Positions 11,391-22,377 of a stretch of DNA of 64,000 nucleotides are shown here, in pieces; position 1 is the first letter of the stretch; every line of letters starts with the position of its first letter. The notes beneath the pieces are model-generated. The model was not told the origin of the DNA and did not search any database. It worked only from the letters and a program-made list of their open reading frames with translations. A program made the translations under genes and the position numbers. The DNA is from Leishmania martiniquensis. Lineage: Eukaryota > Euglenozoa > Kinetoplastea > Trypanosomatida > Trypanosomatidae. The DNA lies in assembly GCF_017916325.1 (NCBI RefSeq), contig NC_090171.1:326501-390500 (forward strand). Reading direction: 5' to 3'.

Positions 11391-12135
11391 ATGAGCTGGT
11401 GCTGGTGTCCTCTCTTGTACGCAGTCATGGGTGCATGCCAGAGGTTGCGGAGTAGTGAAGACGTGAGGGGGTGGCTGCGGTCCTCCCTCTCAGTCATTTC
11501 GTAGATCTTCTGCTTCCCCCCTTTGTTACCCGGCTGTGTCTGTTGGTTGTTGGTGAGTGTGTGGGTGACGTGCAGGGTTGCTTCCCTTTCTATTGTGCGT
11601 GTTTTTTTCCCCTCTCTCTTTCTCTCTTTGTTACTTCATCGTGAAGCGGATGTCTTTCTTCAATGGCTTATTCTTTGCCCTCTCCCCCCTTCCTTCCACC
11701 TTCTGGAGATATGATGCGCATGGGTGACCTTCTCCGATTCTATTTGAATAAAAAAATACCTCTGCCATTCCTTTTTCCATGTTCGTGTGCCTTGAGAGTC
11801 CTCTTCATACTTGCCTATGTGACCCCCTTTCCTTTCTTTTCTCCTCTTCATTCATCCCTCCCTTTTTCTCCTGCCTGGGCCAGTGTCGGTGCCTGTATAC
11901 GCGTTGGTGTCTGTGTGCGCGCCTTCCATTGTCATCGCCTTCTTTTTACAGCCCCCCTCTTGCTGATCAGGTATTGCGCCTCGGTTTGCCACGCAGACAG
12001 CGTGGCCACCTCGATATATTATTCTCATTCCTTCCCCGCGCGCTTCTGCGCTCCCTCACGACGGCGGAAACCTTTGGTGGATGCTGTGCGATGCCCTGCT
12101 CCCCTCTCCACCCCCCTCGTCCCTCCTCTCTGTGC

Positions 12136-12627
12136 CTGTGCGTCTGTGGAAGGGACACCGTGGAGCCCGTGCCCTTGCTCATTGCCGCGCTGCGTCTGGC
12201 GGTGACGGGTCCGGTGAAGACGGCGTAGGGTGGTCAGAGCGCCTTCGCGGCTACCGACGGTGGCGGCCAGGTCGCGGACGGCGCTGCGTCGCAGCGCGGC
12301 TCGAAAGCATCGCGCCCGGCTGTCGCGCCGCCAGCTGACGGGGAGCGCCTGCGACGCCCTGAAGGGGACGCGCGCCACGTGGCGACCGACGCCACGCGAT
12401 CGGCTCTGGAGAGGGTCCCTTGGGGGCGCGCGGCGGGTAGAGTGCCGGAGGCGAAGGGCGGGCTCAGATGACGAGGTGCGCGGCATTGCTGTAGCGCGTG
12501 ACGAATGCTGCTTCGCGCTGGGCAATCAGAGCCCTGTAGCCGGGCTGGGTGGTTGTGCACTTTCCTCTCGCATGGCAGAGAAGGAGCGCGATGAGAAGGC
12601 ATTAGGGGCCCCTCTGCGGGGCTTTGC
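12136..12627 (+). repeat. Full copy of a 492-bp GC-rich dispersed repeat
   Basis: Reading both strands, this block is the reverse complement of 22378-22869 with no difference I could find. Outside both ends similarity stops at once. It is much more GC-rich than its pyrimidine-rich surroundings and is open in several frames, which is expected from its GC content. I see no terminal inverted repeat, no poly(A) tail and no clear target-site duplication. By size and intergenic position it resembles a short non-autonomous retroposon such as the Leishmania SIDER class, but those are usually diverged between copies and I did not recognise a SIDER signature. Confidence 0.9.
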
Positions 12628-13581
12628 ATGTGTGAGCTTACCGTGTCTGCTCGTTGTCGACTCTCCTTCTTGCTTGCCTGCTCACTCGTGCGCTGTCTCG
12701 TGCGTGTTCGTAAGTGATGAAGCTTTGCCCGTCTCACTTTTCTTCGCTCATTTTTTTGTGTTGATGAAAAAGAGCACTTGGCAGAAGAGACGAGACGACG
12801 CCGAATGCCGTGTGTGCAAGGAAAAGTAATGGCTGCCCGCTCCAGATGACGACACGGCACAGTGGGCGCTCCCTTCCTCTCTCTGTTCTCTATGCTTCTG
12901 TAAAATCTTTCGCGCGCTTGATAAGAGTACGTGCTGGTCGTCTCTTTACCTATTTGCTTCGGTTGCGAGTCCATATTGTGCGTGTGGGTAATGAGCTCGA
13001 AATGAATCCTCGACATTGTGCGTACCTGCGGAGCCGAATTTGGGGGTGGCGCAGGTGGGTCAATGTGAAGTTCAACAGCGTAGAGGTGTTCGCCATCCTG
13101 CTCTCTGTTACTCAGCCACGAAGATGTGCATCTGTGGCTCGTACAGCCTGCCTTGAAGGGCACACCGTCCTCCTTCAGGCGCCTTTAGGGTTGCTGTCGC
13201 TGCTGTTTGTCCGCGAGGGCCTCGGCAGAGCTGTAAACAGGGAAGTTACAAGGGTGGAGTCAGCATGCCAGGGGATGGGCTGGTAGGAATCGATGTTACC
13301 ATGCCTCCTGCATTGTTTCTCCTCTCTCTTTTTCTTTGACTTGCCCATCTTGCCGGAGTGGCATTGCCCTCTCTCGCCCTTTTCACATTCCGTTATCGCG
13401 CCTCCTCCATCTCTACCTTCAACCTCCCCCTCCCCCTTTTCTACTCTGTCACGCTCACACAAACAGTTCGCGGTGCTTATGATCAGAACGTGCATGACGC
13501 TGACGGTGGCGAGGACTTGCATGTGTCTCACTACCCATTCTGTCTGTGACGGAGGGTGGCCCCACCTCTAGCAGTTCTCGA

Positions 13582-13636
13582 ACTCGTGCCTCCTCTTCTC
13601 CTTGCTCATTTCTTTCTCCTTCTCGTGTGATCGTAG
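13582..13636 (+). promoter_or_regulatory. Candidate trans-splice acceptor region for the coiled-coil gene
   Basis: A T/C-rich tract precedes a TAG at 13634-13636, with further AGs at 13638 and 13640. The annotated ATG is about 45 nt downstream, and no other ATG lies between. Confidence 0.5.
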
Positions 13637-13681
13637 AGAGGTCGCTCTCCTGCGTTGCCTGTTTGGGGCTGGGAAGGTGCC

Positions 13682-16357
13682 ATGCCGACTGCAGGAGTCG
13701 ATGCAGACGGCAGGGAGGTAAGGGTGCATCTCCCACCTGGAGTCTATCGTGCCGCTTACTCGGCGACACCGTCAGAGGCGGGCACCGCCGGGCCTCAGAC
13801 TTTCACTGGGGCGATGCCACCGAACGGGCCTGTGCCGACCGTCGTGGACACGCGGCGTCGCTTTCATCAGCTCAGAGACCTCCGGCGTGAACTCAGTGGC
13901 CGCCCCCAACCAAGCACGGAGGCCGCCGCCGCCGCAGCAGCAGCAGCAGCCGCAGGGGAACCGGCAGTAGGCGCTTCGTCTGCGCCCCCATCTCCCCAGA
14001 CGAAAGAGGCCTTCCTTCAATCGTCGTCTCTAACGCGCATCCCATTGGCTGTCTCGTTGGGACTTCCGCTTGATAGACTCGCGGCGGATGACCCTGCCAC
14101 GCCTTGTGTCTTGCGGACCGCCGCGGCGGAGCGTGCGCTACGCCTGCAGCAGGCTGAGAACGACGAGCTGAAGCGGGTGATTGTGACGCAGCGACAGGAG
14201 GCGGCACGAATGCAGTGTCTGATTGACCGCCTGTCTTCCGAGCTCAGTGAAGCGAATCAGACGGTTCTGCGGCAGACGGCCACCATGAAGTCGTTGGCGG
14301 CCGAAATGGAGAGGCTTGACGCGTATCACTTGATTAAAGAAAAGCGTAGCAGCCAAACACCCCCCTCGGCGACGGCGACCGCAACCGCACCCTCGGATGC
14401 GTCGTCCTCGCCCTCCTTGTTGACCCATCAGCGGCAAACCATGGAGCTCGCGCTTCAGATCGAGCAGCTGACAAGAGAGAAGGCAGAGCTGCAGCGGCGA
14501 GTGAGTCAGCTTACATCACGCCAAGGTGACAAAACGGGCAAGACGCCTATAATAGAAGCCATCGACAAGGACGATGATTCATCAGGCGAGGTGACGAGGG
14601 CTGACAGCTGGGTGCCATCTGCACGCACTGAATTGCAGAGGCTGGTGCAGGCGCTTGCTGCCCAATTTCGGGCTGGCGCGTCGCCGCCTGCGAGTGTTGG
14701 TCCCAGCTTCGCCCCTCTCTATGAGGTGGAGTTGAGCTGCCTGACATGCTTCGTCCCGCTCAGCACACCACCCAACGCCGTTGTGGCGGTGTCGGCTCCG
14801 GCGAAGGCCGGCTCTATTGTCTGCGCCTACGGCCCATACAATATGCAAGAGATCCTTTTACGCGCTCAGTGCCTTGAAGAGAAGTTGGGCTCGGGGATGC
14901 GATGCCGTCGCGTGGATGAGAAAGTACCTGTAGAGGGCCCCACATGTTGCGTGTTTTACGCGATGCGGGACACATGCGGTGCTGTGAGGCTCTGCTTGTA
15001 CGAAAGCGTGACCGATGCCAAGACGAAAGGAGGTAGAGCATGCAGCGGGGAGGTACCGGTGCTTGCTGCTGCGACGGCAACGGTTGCCGTGCAAACCTTG
15101 ATCGCCTCCGCCCTCGCCAGCAGACGCGAGCTGGAGCTGATGCCAGCCACCCTCAGTGCGCATACGGTCCATCTCGCCACTGAAAAAGGCACGCTGCACG
15201 GCGCAGTCACTTTCCGTGTGCGCGTGACAGAAATGCATGGCCGACGCTACTGCGACTGCGGGGGCGCCACAAGTCGCATCCACAGTGATGCGGAATATCG
15301 TCGACGCACATCACCGTTCTCCTCAGCTCTACGTGCAGGGTCTGGTGCTACTAGAGTTGGCGAGAGAAGTTTGACCCCGCTCGGATGTGTTGATGCTGGC
15401 CGAGCGGGAGGCGAGAGCGTCGCCGAACAATCGCGTCGTGGGCTTATGCTATCCCCCTCTCGCTACGACGATGCCACACCCATCGCAGAGCAGCACTTCT
15501 GTTTGACCTTGCCGCTCGTATCCTTGACGACCCCGTCCGCTACCCGTCACGACCCCGTCTCGCACGATTCCTTGGGAAACCTGATGGACGTACCGCAGCA
15601 GGTTGAGCGGGAAACGCTGTTGCTGACGGCACTTTCCACTCAAGTGGAGGAGGCCAAGAAGACAGGCGCTAACGCAGCGGCAACGCGATGTAGTAGTGCA
15701 TCCAGCAAGAGCGCGACGTCTTCCAGAGACAAGGCGTCACGTGACAAAAATGACTTCACGTCAGCGGTGCCGAAAGCAACTCCACTGGAATCCTCGGGTG
15801 ACACAGTACTCCCTCAGTCACTGCGCGCCGGCGCCTCATCACTTCCCCCTTCACCGGTAGCTGCTCTCCCTGCTTCCGGCGCGCCCAGTCATTTTTCGCC
15901 ACCGCCACCGCCTATCGCCCCTGTACCTGCTCCACCACTTTCGCTGATGCCCACCGCAGCGCCCTCTGTTCCAGACGCAGTTACAATCCGCATACATATC
16001 AAAGAGGTGCGCTATACGCGCGAGGACTGCGGCGAAGACGTTGTGGAAGATCTGCTTGAGCATCGCTGTCTGCGAGTGGTCGTCCGCATTGATGGCGAGC
16101 TTGTCTTTGCCGCGCCTACGCGACCTAACGAGTCGCATGCGGTATGGAGTGCTGAGGAGGGCACGTTCACGATCACGCTCACGACTGGGCAGGAGGTGCG
16201 CTTCGAAATCGGTGACGACGACGCGGCGCGCTGCGAAGGTGTTCTGCTGGCGTCGGAGATTCTAAATTCCAGTGGGGAGAGGGATGTGACCCTAGTGTCG
16301 GTTGGTGGCGGTAGACCGTGTGGACGAGTCTCAGTGGCCTTGGAAGGACCGGCGTAG
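13682..16357 (+). CDS. Coiled-coil and C2-like domain protein
   Basis: An 891-residue protein of unrecognised family. The frame is open back to 13655, but the first ATG is 13682, so that is used. Visible from N to C: a Pro/Ala-rich region with an 11-Ala run (81-91); heptad-like segments predicted as coiled coil (about 146-222 and 248-279); a central beta-rich region (about 340-480) that could be a degenerate C2 fold; a Ser/Pro-rich linker with poly-Pro; and a C-terminal C2-like domain (about 765-889) with alternating hydrophobic strands and an acidic DDD loop. No membrane segment or signal peptide. A coiled coil followed by C2 domains is also the layout of ciliary RPGRIP1-type scaffolds; kinship is only a structural suggestion. 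It is the second C2-like protein in the window. Stop TAG at 16355-16357. Confidence 0.8.
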   Translation: MPTAGVDADGREVRVHLPPGVYRAAYSATPSEAGTAGPQTFTGAMPPNGPVPTVVDTRRRFHQLRDLRRELSGRPQPSTEAAAAAAAAAAAGEPAVGASSAPPSPQTKEAFLQSSSLTRIPLAVSLGLPLDRLAADDPATPCVLRTAAAERALRLQQAENDELKRVIVTQRQEAARMQCLIDRLSSELSEANQTVLRQTATMKSLAAEMERLDAYHLIKEKRSSQTPPSATATATAPSDASSSPSLLTHQRQTMELALQIEQLTREKAELQRRVSQLTSRQGDKTGKTPIIEAIDKDDDSSGEVTRADSWVPSARTELQRLVQALAAQFRAGASPPASVGPSFAPLYEVELSCLTCFVPLSTPPNAVVAVSAPAKAGSIVCAYGPYNMQEILLRAQCLEEKLGSGMRCRRVDEKVPVEGPTCCVFYAMRDTCGAVRLCLYESVTDAKTKGGRACSGEVPVLAAATATVAVQTLIASALASRRELELMPATLSAHTVHLATEKGTLHGAVTFRVRVTEMHGRRYCDCGGATSRIHSDAEYRRRTSPFSSALRAGSGATRVGERSLTPLGCVDAGRAGGESVAEQSRRGLMLSPSRYDDATPIAEQHFCLTLPLVSLTTPSATRHDPVSHDSLGNLMDVPQQVERETLLLTALSTQVEEAKKTGANAAATRCSSASSKSATSSRDKASRDKNDFTSAVPKATPLESSGDTVLPQSLRAGASSLPPSPVAALPASGAPSHFSPPPPPIAPVPAPPLSLMPTAAPSVPDAVTIRIHIKEVRYTREDCGEDVVEDLLEHRCLRVVVRIDGELVFAAPTRPNESHAVWSAEEGTFTITLTTGQEVRFEIGDDDAARCEGVLLASEILNSSGERDVTLVSVGGGRPCGRVSVALEGPA

Positions 16358-17641
16358 GTGTGACACACGGCGCTTGCCGAGATTTGTGCATCGATCAGGC
16401 ACCTTTTGGGGCGATCGTTGGCGTGCAACCACATGAACAGAGGAAAGTCTTGCGAGCTAAGCAACGTGGTTGTGCCGCGAGGTGGCGTTTTTTTTTGCTG
16501 TTGCTGCGCTCCCCTCCTCCTCTCTTCCTCGACCAATGCACAGTCGCATGGCTGTGGTGCTGGCGGTCTCGCTCAATGCGAGGACGGGCATGTGAGTCGC
16601 GCGTCCCCAGAGGAGCGGCAGAGGAGGGACAGAGGCGTGCCATAGATCTGATAAGCCCACGTGGCAGCTCGAGGCGCTTCACGACAGCGGCGGAACAGCG
16701 ATAGAGACTGAACTGCGATCACAATAGTGAGAACAAGACGCCAAAAAATAAACACACACGCAGAGAGCGAGAGAGAGAGAGTCAGAGACGCGCCTGAGTG
16801 ACTTTTAGCACACTTCACCAGTTGACGATACGTGGTGTGCGTGCTTGTACGCGTGTGTGGCGTTGGTTGCGCTTTGTGAGGCGGCTCTAGCCCCTCCCCG
16901 TCTCTAGCATGTGCACCCACGCTTTGAACTGCACCGAATGAGAAGAGTACGTTGAGCTGCAAGAGAGCACAACGTGCACCTGCGGCATGACGTCCTGCGC
17001 CCGGTGGGGCACCTTCATGTTCCACAGCATCTTTCTCCACAATCCCCCTTCTCTCCGCTCCGTTCTTGCGTACCTCACGCTCTCTGGCGTCCGCCTCCAC
17101 GGTGACACTGGGGAGGGACGAGGAAGCTCGTACAGGAGCACCTAATTACTGCGGCCCTTGCCGCTTTTCTTTCCTCGCCTAGAGCCAGTCGGCTAGCTCT
17201 TTTTTTTCTTTCACCTTTGAAGCGGGAAGGGTGCGGCGCTCGCAAGCCCTTTCTCCTTTCCTCCTTTTGGCTACTCCGTCTTGTCCTCCTCGCCTCGTCG
17301 TGTCTCGTCACAGACACGCTATCAATTCTGCCCCTGGCCAGTAGCGGTGGGTACAAGGGGACGGCCGGTGAAGCGTGCCGAAAAGGCTGTCCTTGGGGAG
17401 CTCACGGGCTGCTCTCGAGACGCCGCTCGCTCTTCCGGAGCAGACGAGAAGGCGCTGCGGCTCTGTTATCCTTTGGTATTTGTTTCTATTGTGAGAAGAA
17501 AAAAGGTGAAACGGCGCTCTTCGATTTCCGTGGCGCAACCGTGCATTTCCGCGGTGTCACACGCTCCGCTGGTCGACGTCGCTCCTCCCCTTTTTTCCTC
17601 TCTTTCCTCTCCGTCCACTTCCCTTTAGTGCGCCTCGTGGC

Positions 17642-17645
17642 GTGT

Positions 17646-17667
<22 letters not shown>
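17642..17667. repeat. (GT)13 microsatellite
   Basis: An uninterrupted run of about thirteen GT units in the 5' flank of the MAP kinase kinase gene. Confidence 0.92.
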
Positions 17668-17676
<9 letters not shown>

Positions 17677-18560
17677 CCAAGAAGAGGAGGGGAAACGGCT
17701 GCTCCAGTTTTATCGCCTCTGCGCTGTCTTCCCACCTTCTCCGGTGGCGTTTGCTCGACCTTCTATCCATCGTTCTTGTCACCGCACCGACGTCGCCATC
17801 ATCTTTCTCTACAAGTCCTGCCCTTTCTTCCTTTGTAGCGGAAAGCGTGTGGTTCCCTCTCTTAGCCTTTTCTCTCGCCGTTCTTCTTCGGCCCTCTCGC
17901 CGCTTGTCCGCCTCCACCTTCTCTATTTTCGAGCGCGCCCTCCATGCGCCGGCGCCCTCAGCCTTTTTTCTGCCTTCCGCTTTTCTGTTTCTGTGCATTT
18001 CTTAAGGGTTGCTGTCGAATTTTTTTGTGATTTGCCTTTTTTTTCTCGCACGTCGTCTCTCCATACACGTTTTTACTCCTCGTTGCCCTCCACAGCAGCG
18101 ACCGTACAACAGACACACGTGCGGTGTCGTGCGTTGGACGAACGACAATTTCGGGGAAGCGCAGCGACAGGATACGACAGTGCATTCGCCGAGCGCCGGT
18201 TCTTTTACTCCCCTCAGTTTTTTTTGTTTTCATTCGCAGAAGCACGTGCATTTGGAGAAGGGGTCGCCAAGGAAGTATATGACACGTCGTGGCGACGAGG
18301 AGAGGGACGCTGCCGTGCCGTTTGCTCGCCTGGTTTGGTGTATCGCTTGCTTGTCGCTTGTGTATCCTCCTGTGGGCTTCCCTCAAGCTCCGCGTCGATC
18401 TTAGCCAGCATACGTTCGACCTTCTCTTCGTCTGGCTTCGATTACTTGCAGCACCACCATACACTGTGGTGCTTCGCATGTTGCATTGCTACAGCACAGT
18501 AAGAGGAATAACAATACCGCTGCCAACGTCAGCGGACACCGGCCGGCCCGCGCGCGCGCT

Positions 18561-18579
18561 ATTTTTTTTTTCCTTCAAG
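18561..18579 (+). promoter_or_regulatory. Probable trans-splice acceptor for the MAP kinase kinase gene
   Basis: A T9 run and TCCTTC are followed by the first AG at 18578-18579. This gives a 27-nt 5'UTR to the ATG at 18607. A second AG at 18601-18602 would leave only four bases. Confidence 0.6.
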
Positions 18580-18606
18580 CACCCAACGGCGCACCTGTAC
18601 AGATCA

Positions 18607-20166
18607 ATGTCACGCCTAAAAATCAACCTCGACGCCATCGAGCGCGATGGGGGCAGCGCCACAGAGGGCTTCTGTGCCGACGGCGTCCGCATCGGCTCGC
18701 TCCTCGTGTCGTCTGAGGGGGTGCGCGATAGTCAAGGCAACTCGTACGTGCTCTCTCTGGGTGACCTTGAAGTGATTCCGGACGCGGAGGGCGGTTTTCT
18801 AGGGAAGGGCAGCAGCGGAGCTGTTCGCCGCGCAATCCACCGGCGCAGCAAGACGATCGTTGCACTGAAGGAAATCAAAGTGACGGGGCACGCACACATA
18901 AGCGAAATTCGACGAGAGTTGGAGACGCTGCACGCTGGTGACTCCGCGACGCCGTACTTGGTCACGTTCTACGGTGCGTTCGCGCACGAGGGGTCGATCT
19001 ATATCGCGATGGAGGCTATGGACGGATCTCTGCACGAGCTACACAAGCCTGTTCCACCGCACGTCTTGGCGTGCGTCACGCGTCTGATGCTGAAGGGGCT
19101 CACGTACCTGCATCGTACCCGCCACCTCATTCATCGCGACCTGAAGCCGAGCAACGTCCTCTACAACAGCCGGACCGGCGACATCAAGATATCTGACTTT
19201 GGCGTGAGCTCTAACCTGGAGTGTACCAAGGCGGACGCCCATAGTTTTGTGGGCACGGTGACGTACATGAGTCCTGAGCGGCTACGCGGCGAGCATTACT
19301 CATACGGGGCCGATATTTGGTCTCTTGGACTCGTTGTCGCTGAGCTGGCCGTGGGAGTGCGCCCGTACGCGGGCTTGCGCGGCGGCAGTAGCGAGGCACG
19401 CTTCTGGGCGCTGTTGCAGCACCTCAACAGTGACGGCGCAGCTCTTGAGTTGCCGCCGGAGATGGACTCTGACTTGGCCGACTTCATCCGTTTGTGCGTC
19501 GCGAAGTCCCCCGAGAGACGGCCCACATGCACAGAGTTACTGCGTCACAGATTCATTCTGAAGCACGCAGCGGCGGCGGGCGAAGCAGTGACGGAGCAAG
19601 GCCAGACCACCACTTCGACCGCTTTCACCGACGAAGGGCCTTGCGTGTCCCTCAACCGCCCCTCGCCTGCTGCAGGCTCAGCAGCACCCGTCGCGAGCGA
19701 TACTGTAGCACTGAAGGCAGCTTCATTGTCCCCTTCAGCGTCATCTCTCTTTGAGCGACACGACGGCGCAACGGATGAGGATATCGCAGATCACGAAGTC
19801 GTTGCGCGGTGGATGGACACAGTGATGCAGCAGGAGTCGTTGCGCAGGGAAAAGGGGGACCACCGTGAAGATTCTCACGGAATGCAACTTTCTGCCTCGT
19901 CAAGGCCAGCCGCCACAGATTCGGGTGGAGGAAGCAAGGCAAAGGGCATTCCTGCGCTCACAGTAGAGGGTAGAGAGACAGCGCTGCCTAGAGCGTCCCG
20001 GCGCGAGAGCAGTCGAGACCGGCACTCAAGTGGTAGCCGAAGTGCATCCACGGCACAGGACTGCACCACTAGCAGACATGTTCATGCGTGCGGAGACCTG
20101 CTGCGGACTACCACAATGGAACCCTCAGTCAACCTCGACGACGAGCTCAACAAACTCCTTTTCTGA
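18607..20166 (+). CDS. MAP kinase kinase (STE7 family protein kinase)
   Basis: A 519-residue dual-specificity-type kinase expected to phosphorylate a MAP kinase in the cytosol or flagellum. The kinase domain spans about 60-320: glycine loop G66-K-G68-S-S-G71, catalytic Lys88, HRDLKPSN with Asp178, DFG at 197-199, and the MEK-typical DFGVSS and GTVTYMSPER activation segment. Of the two MEK activation-loop serines, the second aligns with Ser213; the first position is Ala, with Thr207 nearby. The C-terminal 200 residues are Ser/Thr-rich and low-complexity, ending in a hydrophobic Leu-Leu-Phe. The frame is open upstream to 18289 but only from a GTG; 18607 is chosen because it follows a polypyrimidine-AG acceptor. 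Leishmania has several MKKs of this type (for example LmxMKK and LmxPK4); I cannot say which this is. Confidence 0.93.
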   Translation: MSRLKINLDAIERDGGSATEGFCADGVRIGSLLVSSEGVRDSQGNSYVLSLGDLEVIPDAEGGFLGKGSSGAVRRAIHRRSKTIVALKEIKVTGHAHISEIRRELETLHAGDSATPYLVTFYGAFAHEGSIYIAMEAMDGSLHELHKPVPPHVLACVTRLMLKGLTYLHRTRHLIHRDLKPSNVLYNSRTGDIKISDFGVSSNLECTKADAHSFVGTVTYMSPERLRGEHYSYGADIWSLGLVVAELAVGVRPYAGLRGGSSEARFWALLQHLNSDGAALELPPEMDSDLADFIRLCVAKSPERRPTCTELLRHRFILKHAAAAGEAVTEQGQTTTSTAFTDEGPCVSLNRPSPAAGSAAPVASDTVALKAASLSPSASSLFERHDGATDEDIADHEVVARWMDTVMQQESLRREKGDHREDSHGMQLSASSRPAATDSGGGSKAKGIPALTVEGRETALPRASRRESSRDRHSSGSRSASTAQDCTTSRHVHACGDLLRTTTMEPSVNLDDELNKLLF

Positions 20167-22377
20167 TGTATTTCACTGTTCATATGGGGAGCTTGGTCAG
20201 ATCTTAACTCGCCGTCACAAGCACGAGTAGGCAGCGGAAAAAAATACTCGACTCGTTCGACAGAAGGAAGGTGCGGTCCATGAGTTCATGGTCAGATGCA
20301 CACACAAGCACACACACACACACGAACACACAGCGCGTGCCAGACTGCGTATGGAAGTGCTTGAGGCATACAGGTGACTGTGAGTATGCGTGAGAAAGAG
20401 GGAGACCAAGAGCGGCTCTGTGAAGCAACTTGAGGACAGGAGGAAGCGCGCGTGTGCGCTTACAAATCACAGCTCAATGGAACACGCATGTAAAGTGTGC
20501 TGGCTGGTTCAGTGCTTTTGACTTTCCCTTCTCCCTCATGTGTGTTGTCTGATGTCGTTCGGTTATTATGGTTGGACCTTGGCGCCCTTTGAGTGTCGAA
20601 GGCCGCAGAAAAAGAAATGCATGGCGACGAGTCTGGTCATCCTTTTTTGTGTGTCGTTGTAGGACGCGCATTTTTTTTTGCATGCTCGTGCTCTTGAGGG
20701 AAGATGCCGTCTTTACCGCTCGATAGCTCGAGCGCACTCATGCTTGCTTCTTGCAGCTTTGTCCTCTCTCTCTATCTTTGTTTCCGCCTCTTCGCCGCAC
20801 CTGCGCTTTTTTTTCCTGTCGGCGTGCCGTCGCGTGTGTCTGTTGCGTGACCGTGTCTCAGGCGCGCCATCGATGACCCCGCTCTCTCGGGTGGCTCTCG
20901 ACTGAAGGAGAAGGAACGTACGCGAACGAGTAGACTCAGCCGCGTCACGACGACACAGCAGACCGTGACTTCGCCACGACTACCTCTGCCGCCTCCTCTT
21001 TCTCTGTGTGCGTGCGTGTGTGTGTGTGTGCCCCCCTCCCTCCCTCCCCTCTTGCGGCGGAGGCGTACAAAAGAAGGCGAGGCGCCATTCACAACAGAGG
21101 CGAAGCAAACGACCCGGAAGATGGAAGGAAATGAGCAACGACGCCAATAGAGCAGAAGGAAAAGAAACGTTGTTGCGGTGATTTTGCCGTGCTTCTCTGT
21201 CTTCGTCTTCCTGCGCCGTCTTCTCCGCGCCTTCTGCTCTCCCTTTCGCCGATCAACGTAGTTGTGATGCCTTTGTATATCTTCAGACGAGGCGGCTCCG
21301 CTCGCGCCCGCTCAGACCCCACGAACGACAACAAAAAATAACTCCCTTTCCACTTTACTTGACTCGTTGTTGGTGCCTTTTAGTTCGTACGGAAGGTGCC
21401 ACGTCCGACTTGATCACTGCCGCGTCTATCGTCTCGGCTCCTCCCTCTCTCCCTCTCTTTTTCTTTTTATCGTCTCCTGTTCGCTCCTGCCGGTCTTCCC
21501 CGTTTCAAGTCTTACTTTGTGCGACTCGTCTCCATTCTCCGCTGGAATGTCTGTCCACCTCTCTCTGTCTTTTTGGGGTTTTCCTCTTTTTTCTTCTTCT
21601 CGAAGCCGCTCAACAATCTTGGTGCATGGGTATATCGGTGTGTGAACGCATGGCAAGCAGGATTCTACCTCTCCTGAGGCGGAATGCGACGTGGCGTGCG
21701 CAATGATAGGAAAGATCGCTCGCGTTGTAAGTGTTGAGACGCATCTCGCGCTGTGCGCCATTCAGCTTGCCTTTTCGTTTCCGTTTATTCTCCCCAGCTT
21801 CTTTTCTTCCTTCGCCTCTTTGATTCTGCAGGCATCTCCGCGTGTTTCCTTTTGCCGCGTGCGCCTCCCCCTCCCCTTCCCCCCCGCGTTCTCTTACTCG
21901 ACCTTTTTTTTGTTACAGAGGTGGTGCGCTGTAGTTGTTGGTGTTGGTGCCGCTGTTTGCGAAATACTCCTTCACGACTTGAACGACCAAATGGAAAGAA
22001 ACGCCGCTCGTCAACATCAATTTTCTCCCCTTTTCCCTCTACTCTTAAACGCGTCGCCGTTACAGCTAATCTTCACAGGCGAGGCTGCTCACGAGGCTTT
22101 CTTGATCTCTCCGGGGGTGTTTGTAATGGCGCGATTGCAGTGGCGTTTCCTGTCTAAGATTTCGTTTTCGCTCTTGTTGGCATCTTCTCCCGATCGCCTC
22201 TCCTCTTTTTTTGTTCCGAACGCCGGGTGCTCGCCCCTCTCTTTCCCTCTTTTTTTCTTCATTATTATCACTGATCCCGTCCCCCTCTCTTTCTCTCCCT
22301 TCTCGGGATCACTTCACAGTGTCGTTCGCTCCGCCGCTCGACTAAAGACACAGACACACACGCACTTTCACTCGCAC

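Larger units (their letters stand above)
9247..13681. other. Intergenic/UTR region, 4.4 kb, with two repeat copies
   Basis: This stretch lies between the CCCH gene and the coiled-coil gene. It contains a TA/GT microsatellite, a truncated and a full copy of the 492-bp repeat, T-rich tracts (about 10.1-12.1 kb) and a TA tract near 11366-11390. No open frame outside the repeats looks coding. Confidence 0.6.
16358..18606. other. Intergenic/UTR region, 2.2 kb
   Basis: This stretch lies between the coiled-coil gene and the MAP kinase kinase. It contains T/C-rich tracts and a long GT microsatellite. Open frames here are low-complexity and I support none. Confidence 0.6.

Noticed and set aside
12136..12627. 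Calling the 492-bp repeat a SIDER retroposon or TATE fragment
   Set aside because: Size and position suit SIDER, but I could not identify its signatures, an A-rich tail or target duplications, and the identity between copies is higher than typical for SIDERs.
13655..13681. Upstream extension of the coiled-coil gene from a TTG
   Set aside because: Trypanosomatid genes start at ATG; the first in-frame ATG is 13682.
18289..18606. A 106-residue N-terminal extension of the MAP kinase kinase
   Set aside because: It begins with GTG, is low-complexity and is cut off by the polypyrimidine-AG acceptor at 18579.
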